From: Pyrocephalus nanus
Taxonomy: Eukaryota; Chordata; Aves; Passeriformes; Tyrannidae
NCBI GenBank assembly: GCA_038380795.1
Contig: CM076266.1
Coordinates: forward strand, 39,330,425 to 39,394,424
Length of the DNA: 64,000 nt
Direction of reading: 5' to 3'
Position numbers and translations under genes: made by a program. Below, in pieces: positions 57,913 through 64,000 of this stretch. The first letter of the stretch is position 1. Every line of letters begins with the position of its first letter. The notes beneath the pieces are model-generated. The model worked only from the letters and a program-made list of their open reading frames with translations, was not told where the DNA came from and searched no databases.

Positions 57913-60900
57913 TGCTGGATTTTGATTTTAAATGTTTGTTGACTTTCAGTGCCTAATGGTTATCAGGTAATAACAAGCGTGGCAGTGGGAAAAAAGATTC
58001 CATGTTGGATTCACACAGGCACTTCTGAAGGTCACGTGGCCATGCAAGTGCATGTGCAATCCCACAGGAAACACAGAGCAATGGTCAGTTCAGCTTAAAA
58101 ATACCCCTCCCACATGTGCTAAGTGCTGCTGGGCACCTCATTCCAAGCACCAGGGTAAGGGGGTAGCAGCGCATCGGGAGGTGGCACAAACCACTAAGGA
58201 AAACATTTAATGCTGCAGCTAAAACTTGGTGTTTATTTGCCATCTACCAAGTAAATCCCATCTCACCTTGACATGCTGCAATGGGTTTGAGCAGCGCTGC
58301 CCACCCTGTACCATGATGAAGGGTCCTGTGACACAGAAAAATTTCAGAGCTGAAAGCCCTGCAGTGGGCTATGTTTGTAGGGATGAAGAGAGAAAAGTAT
58401 AGGGAGAATTTCCTATCCTAGAAGATACGATGCGTGGGATCATATAGATCTCTTTCTTGGTTAAATCAAAGTTGGGCATAACTGTCATTTATATTACAGA
58501 AATTGCCAAAGGGAAAGGTGAAATGTCTTTTAAATGTTTTACACCTATATATGGACATTTCTCATTTCAAATTCACAACAAATAAAGGAGAAAATACTAT
58601 TGTCTCCTTTTGTGGTTCTTACTCCTTGTTTTTCATGGTGCTTCCTCGGATTCTAACATAAAATTCAGCCTTTGTTTCAGAAAGGCTCTGTTTCTCATGA
58701 TTAGAGAGAAAAAGATGAAAAGGTTAACCCTGAAGTCAAAATGCAGAAGCCATGCCAAACAAATCCAGTATTTATCTTCATTTCACAGCTCATTTTTTTA
58801 ATCTATCCTGTGTTTTGGAGAGCTAATACAATATGTCCTGGCCTGTCAAGAGTGGTATATGAAGTACACAAGAAAGCGCTAAGCACACTGAACTTCTATG
58901 GCAATATTGTGTCTACCCCAGAGAACAGAGGAAGATTTTAGAAAGAAAATACTACTGCAAAGTGGATAGATAAATACTGTGTGAGTGTTTTGCCTTGCTT
59001 CTGTCTTTGCCAGCTCATGAAAAAATAAACCTGGATTTTCTTAGAGTTTTCTGTCTTTTCTATACAGATGAGTGTCCTTGAAGTTCTGGAAAACTCAGGT
59101 AATTGAGTGGAACAGCTCAGCACAAGCATTTAGCTTGCACTAATTCTCCTTTAACTCCTTCTTTCTCCACTAAGGCACATTTGTAATGGTAGTACAAGCA
59201 ACATAAGTTTAGTTTATAGGTTTTATAATTACTGATACTATAATTCATATTGTCATTAGTATACAGAGATACTAAGAATTAGCAGGAATTAGAGATGTTG
59301 TATATCATATACCTCAATAACTTCCAATTACTATTTTAATAATTACTCAAAGCAGAACTTTTTGAGTACTCTACTCCAACAGGTCCCAGCCTGTGGGTGA
59401 TGGCTCCTTCTAGCTCCAGCAACCTGTGGCCATCCTGGAGTCCCTGTGAACATCACTGCCTACTGCTGTGGGTGGAAATGATTTATACCACGGGGAGCTC
59501 CAAACATTTTTGAGAATCTAGATTGCTTTTAAATTTCACATGTAGCAGCGTAGAACCCATCGCCATCAAGTCTGTAAGTCAAAGCATTGCTGCTGAAAGC
59601 TAAATTTGCCAATTCCAATGACACACGTGTGTTTTATGAAAAGGAAAACTATGTTATACTTCACTGAAGACTGTGACCACAAAAGCTGGCCAGTCCTAGT
59701 AAGCTGGTAACGCTTTGCAAGCACATATATAGAAACCTGGAACTTAATTGCATTGACGCATCTCTCCTGGGGACAACAGCCATGTGGAAACATTTGAAAA
59801 GCGGGAAGGGGATGTAAATATATTAAACCTTCATGATGATTCTTTTCCAATTTAGAAATTTCTTATGTGCTACTTTATACAGTGTTTAGTCAGAGTGTCT
59901 AAAGAAAAGAACTTGTGTGTCAGGAACCAAAGACCAGCACTTGTGTCATCCACAGTGTGGATCCTGACCATACTGCAAGATATGAATCTGTGAGCTAAAA
60001 CTACTTAACAAGGGTAGTGTGCTGCCATTTTATTGTGTTACTTTGAGCAAAATCTTAGTGTGTGCCTAAGTCCCTCATTTGGCTAGTGAGTGAATTTATA
60101 AAATTAAAAAATAGGATGAAAACATGGAGATAGTTTGCCTTGCTCTTGTTCTATGTATCTTCTCATGGTAAAACAGAAACCATGAGAGACGCTGCACATG
60201 AGAGAGGCTCAGAGTGCAAATATGCAAAGGGTTGGGATTTATCAGTGTGCTACCTCACAAGTCCTTATGAAATGTTGGGGATCTCTTTTCTGGCATAAAC
60301 AGTTGTAGCTATGTCTTGGTTTATGAGTTACTTCAGATACTATTTTCTGCTACTTTGCATATTGCCAAAACAAAGATGTTGCATCTGTTTCATTTAAAAG
60401 TACTAATTCAGGCTTACAGCCAAGCTTCAAATCAATTTTGAGGAGTTAGCAGAATTAAGCAGTGACTTATTCCTTTGTATTTTGAAAATGCCATTAACTT
60501 TACTACATTTGACAGTGTAAGGACTAAGTAAGTTTTTGGTACAGTCACTCTGAAAAATTGCCTCTCAGAACACTATTTTCCTAAGTTATGTAGTCTGTGA
60601 TAAATTATTTGTAACCGTTTTGCATAAATCAAGCATCCAAGATGAGTCTGAGGCCACAATAAATGATGTCTTTATCTTACTTTGCAGAGTAATTACTGTA
60701 ATAACTGCGACACTATTGTTGTCCACACTACTTCAGTCTACAGGGAGGTTATAATTCAGTTTTAATAGTTTAAAACAACGCATTGTTATACCAATGACAT
60801 GGTTGGTTCTTTTCATTACGTGTGTTATATTTTGGAATGCACAAATAATTTATTTAAATAAAGATATATACAAATATGATGAAGGAAAAACTCTACAGAA

Positions 60901-61319
60901 TTCAGTACAATGGCTGCATGCACTGGGGATGATGCTATGATTTGCTTCATAGGCGTGGAGTATGAATTGAAAACTAGGAAAAGTTTTGAAGGTGTGCTGA
61001 AAATCCCATCACCACATTGAAGGGTCTTCAAACCTGTAATACATATTATAGAATATACATTAACAAAAAAAAAACCCACATTAAACACATGGAAAACTCA
61101 TTCTGGAAATATCCATCCCACTGACTGACTTCAAAGGCAGTCTAGACAAGTACTTCACACTAGGTATCTAACTTCTAAGAGGCAGTATTAGGAGAAATAC
61201 ATCCTGCTATTGGATATTAAACATTTTCTTATCACTCCACAAGACAGACAAGATCAGAAATATGCCACATGTTTCTGTCATAAAAACCTGTACCTTACTT
61301 ACCTGTACTCCGGTCAAGG

Positions 61320-61322
<3 letters not shown>
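57913..61322. other. Non-coding stretch, no gene recognised
   Basis: AT-rich, with frames below 95 codons and no recognised element. The stretch at 60640-60840 is repeat-free and rich in TAATTACTGTAATAAC-type sequence, a weak candidate for conserved non-coding DNA. Confidence 0.5.

Positions 61323-61354
<32 letters not shown>
61323..61354. repeat. Poly(T) run, 32 bases
   Basis: An uninterrupted T32. It could be the poly(A) of a minus-strand retrocopy, but the sequence to the right shows no recognisable gene or clear poly(A) signal. A simple homopolymer is the safer call. Confidence 0.95.
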
Positions 61355-61357
<3 letters not shown>

Positions 61358-63315
61358 CTTTATCTTCCTGTTTTGTAACTAGTTTCTGTAAGAACCTCTC
61401 TAAAATTTTTTCATATACTCAGGCATATACCTAGTCTACAAAATATTTTGGGGCATATTTTAGTCAGTAAAAGCAAAATGTCAAACCAGACCAGTCAAGC
61501 TGAAGGCAATGAAGTAATTTATTAATATCCTGATATTCAGTTACAAAGTTAAGTTCCCAAGAACTCATGAAGTATCTCTCTATGTCACCGATTCACTGAG
61601 TGCAATTTACATCTGCTCCTTAACTTGCTTCATATGTAACTAATTCTAAAACATTTACTTAATTTAAGCTCAGAATAATAGCAGCCTGCCTTTCATTCAT
61701 TCAGCATGGCTTCCTCCACAAGGAAGGCTTAGGCAGCCGTGCTGTACCTGAGTATATCTGCTGTGTGTCCACTCCCATGCACTTCCCCTAACTTCCTCTC
61801 GCCAGCTTTCACACCCTCTGGACAATTTCAACCAAGTCAGGGTTTCAGATTTCAGGGATATTAAGCTCCCGATGTGACATAAAACACAGGACTGGATAGC
61901 AAGAAGATTTAATTATGTCCTCACATGGAGGAAAAAGCTGGAGTGGAGTTCAGAATCCATACAGGGTTTTTATCCTAGAAAACATATCCATGGGAAACTA
62001 GAAATCATTGTTCCCAGTACTCCCATAACTGTCACTGATGAGTGACAAATATCACACTCAGTTTAAAGTGCTGTTACAGGGGGTATGAAACAAAAATCTG
62101 CTTCTCATCAATTCTTGATCTTAAATGCAGACAAGGTGGTTATTTTGCTGATGAATTTTTGCTCCCTGGTGTGTTATAAATACCATTATCGAAACAATAA
62201 TAATAATCACGAAATTTTGTTATGAAGAGGTGAAAATTACAGAGAATATTAGACTTCGTACTACTCTGTGTGTTGCCTCAAATTCATGGCAGTGGAAATT
62301 TCCCATTATGTGAGGGCTCTGCCTTGTCATTACCAAACACAAAATAGTCTAATACATTTCACTGCACTCCATGCAGTTTTTTAGATAAGCATCTGCAGAG
62401 AAAACTGCATCCCCACAGCTGCAGTTAGTCATCAAAACATAAGTTAATGGTCTCCCTATTGCAGAACCAGAAGTCTCATGGACAACATCCCTTGATGACA
62501 GTAGAAATTTTGGTTACCTTTCATGTTATGATCATGCCCTAAATTCAGTGCTACGGACTATTATGCTTAAGTATTTAACTAGTCTGACTGAGCCTTTGCA
62601 GAGCTGATGAGAGTGCAGAGCACTTGCTTATAGACTCCTGAGATGACAACTGCATAAAGTATTTATTTCTGCATTAGAAGTATTACCAGCAAACTTAAGA
62701 CTATCAGTAAAGACTTAAACTGAGCTCATCTATGTTTGATTGTAAAATTAAAAGCAATATTTTCCTTCATGAGCCAAAACTCCCCCTTTTCAACATACTT
62801 ACTTTTCAGCTGTGTATATTGCAGTCACTACTACAATATCTTACATCATAGCTAAAGTGTCATTACCTAACTAGATAAATACTTTATGTACGTCTGAAAT
62901 CCCTGTGTTGTTTGAAACACCACTGTTACTCTAAACCAAGTGCAAGAGGAAATATAAAAGCCTTTTTTCCCCCTTTGTAAAATATTAGATACAAACCCAA
63001 TGTGAAATACTGTATTTTAAAGACAAGTCATAGCCATGCATCTGTGTATGAGTTAATGTATGAACATATTTACCACCTATGTGAGTATCAAATGAGAAGA
63101 AATATGTCATCCTTGGGGCTCTACTATGTAAGGAATCATCAAACGTCGGCATACAATTCTGTGTAATGAAGTCTAGAATGGGGAAAGTGCCTTGGGGATG
63201 CTTCCCTTCCTCCAAGTAACAGGTATGGCCTGCTCCCAAAATCAGGAAACAAGGAGTATGGACTACATCATATTTGGTAAGGCATTTCTTGCATTCATAA
63301 ATGGTGCTCTTTCTT

Positions 63316-63338
63316 AAAAAAAAAAAAAAAAAAAAAAA
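63316..63338. repeat. Poly(A) run, 23 bases
   Basis: An uninterrupted A23 followed by GGAATTG. No adjoining retrocopy was recognised. Confidence 0.95.
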
Positions 63339-63643
63339 GGAATTGAAAATGTTTTTTAAGGACATGTCTAGCCAGCTGTTAGTGGCATATGTTTTTTCTC
63401 TGTGAAACGTATTTACTGATAACAAATGAAACCGTTAAATCTAAATGAGAAGTGAAAGCCACCACAAAACCTCTTCATACATACCTGGATCGAGGAATGT
63501 TTTCTGTGCTTTCCCTCAACAAGAGGTCTGAGATCAGTGTATCTGGGCTTGATCTCTTTCCATATCTAGGGAAAAATTTTAAAAAGTTGTATTTTGTATA
63601 TGTCAGTTTTTATAAATGAAGACTAAGCACAGAACCATTAGTC

Positions 63644-63658
63644 TTTTTTTTTTTTTTT
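63644..63658. repeat. Poly(T) run, 15 bases
   Basis: An uninterrupted T15 followed by CCCAG. Simple sequence. Confidence 0.95.
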
Positions 63659-64000
63659 CCCAGAAAAAGTAACAGAGCAGATATAAATACCACTTTTCAG
63701 CAAATATTTTTATTTAATTTAACCATGTGGGAAAAACATTCATTCTTCGGTACTCCTTCCACACCACCCCCATATTTTTCTACATTTTTTCCATAATCAT
63801 TTTACATTGTGGTATTGAGGAACTCTGAATATTTCTCACTTTGATGGCTGTTCCTGGATACTCTAGGACTTTACACCTTAGTGATATGAGCATGGAGGAA
63901 GAGGGAAGAAGCTGTGCATGATGTGACCTCCAAGCATGTCATTCTTGCTTACAAATCAATTTCCATCATCTCTTTAATTTTCTCATTGGTTTGAATGATA

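Larger units (their letters stand above)
61355..64000. other. Non-coding stretch, no gene recognised
   Basis: AT-rich DNA with two further homopolymer runs. The 146-codon minus-strand frame at 62985-63425 is interrupted by translated poly-T (a Phe run) and has no recognisable motif. Confidence 0.5.

Noticed and set aside
59370..59520. Possible hAT DNA-transposon end (AGGTCCCAGCCTGTGGGTGATGG)
   Set aside because: It only loosely resembles a remembered terminal sequence. No second inverted terminus or 8-bp duplication was found.
62985..63425. 146-codon minus-strand frame with a Phe run
   Set aside because: It reads through poly-A/T and has no motif elsewhere.
1..64000. tRNA, rRNA, CRISPR array, bacterial-style operon or viral provirus with internal genes
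   Set aside because: No B-box/acceptor pairing, no regularly spaced identical repeats with unique spacers, no ribosomal sequence and no gag/pol/env frames were seen. The only retroviral sequences are two solo LTRs.

Overview
The window looks like nuclear DNA from a bird. The evidence is many 5'-truncated CR1 LINE fragments ending in the octamer-like tail ATTCTATGA, two LTRs of types I recall as common in avian genomes, no Alu, L1 or B-type SINEs, and AT-rich, CpG-poor sequence. The species cannot be named from the sequence. No protein-coding exon, tRNA, rRNA, operon or CRISPR array can be supported. Open frames longer than about 100 codons occur only as antisense or in-frame readings of repeats, or at lengths expected by chance. 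The window is best read as intergenic sequence or the inside of a very large intron, although an unrecognised small exon cannot be excluded.

Layout: 1-2.57 kb, unannotated; 2.57-3.16 kb, solo LTR on +; 3.2-12.1 kb, unannotated; 12.1-14.3 kb, very old CR1 on + with a decayed reverse transcriptase region; 17.16-18.34 kb, two CR1 copies head to tail on +, followed directly by a diverged 122-bp tandem duplication; 20.7-21.15 kb, CR1 on -; 25.6-26.16 kb, two CR1 pieces on +; 28.75-30.03 kb, second very old CR1 on +; 30.36, 34.3, 36.4 and 37.4 kb, CR1 3' ends on -; 39.7 kb, CR1 tail on +; 41.9-45.7 kb, a cluster of simple sequence including a perfect 26-bp palindrome, a GT run, a perfect 250-bp (GGGAA)50 array and T/G tracts; 48.94-51.05 kb, a long CR1 on - split by a 1,097-bp LTR flanked by a 7-bp direct repeat; 55.3 and 57.4 kb, CR1 on +; 61.3-63.7 kb, long homopolymer runs.

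Nothing in the window forms a pathway. The biology on view is retrotransposon history: at least two ages of CR1, later LTR insertion into a CR1, CR1 beside CR1, and recent microsatellite expansion. A few repeat-free stretches with local CpG clusters or dense homeodomain-type TAATTA sites are listed as candidates for regulatory DNA. That is inference and needs cross-species alignment. I found no convincing undescribed system.
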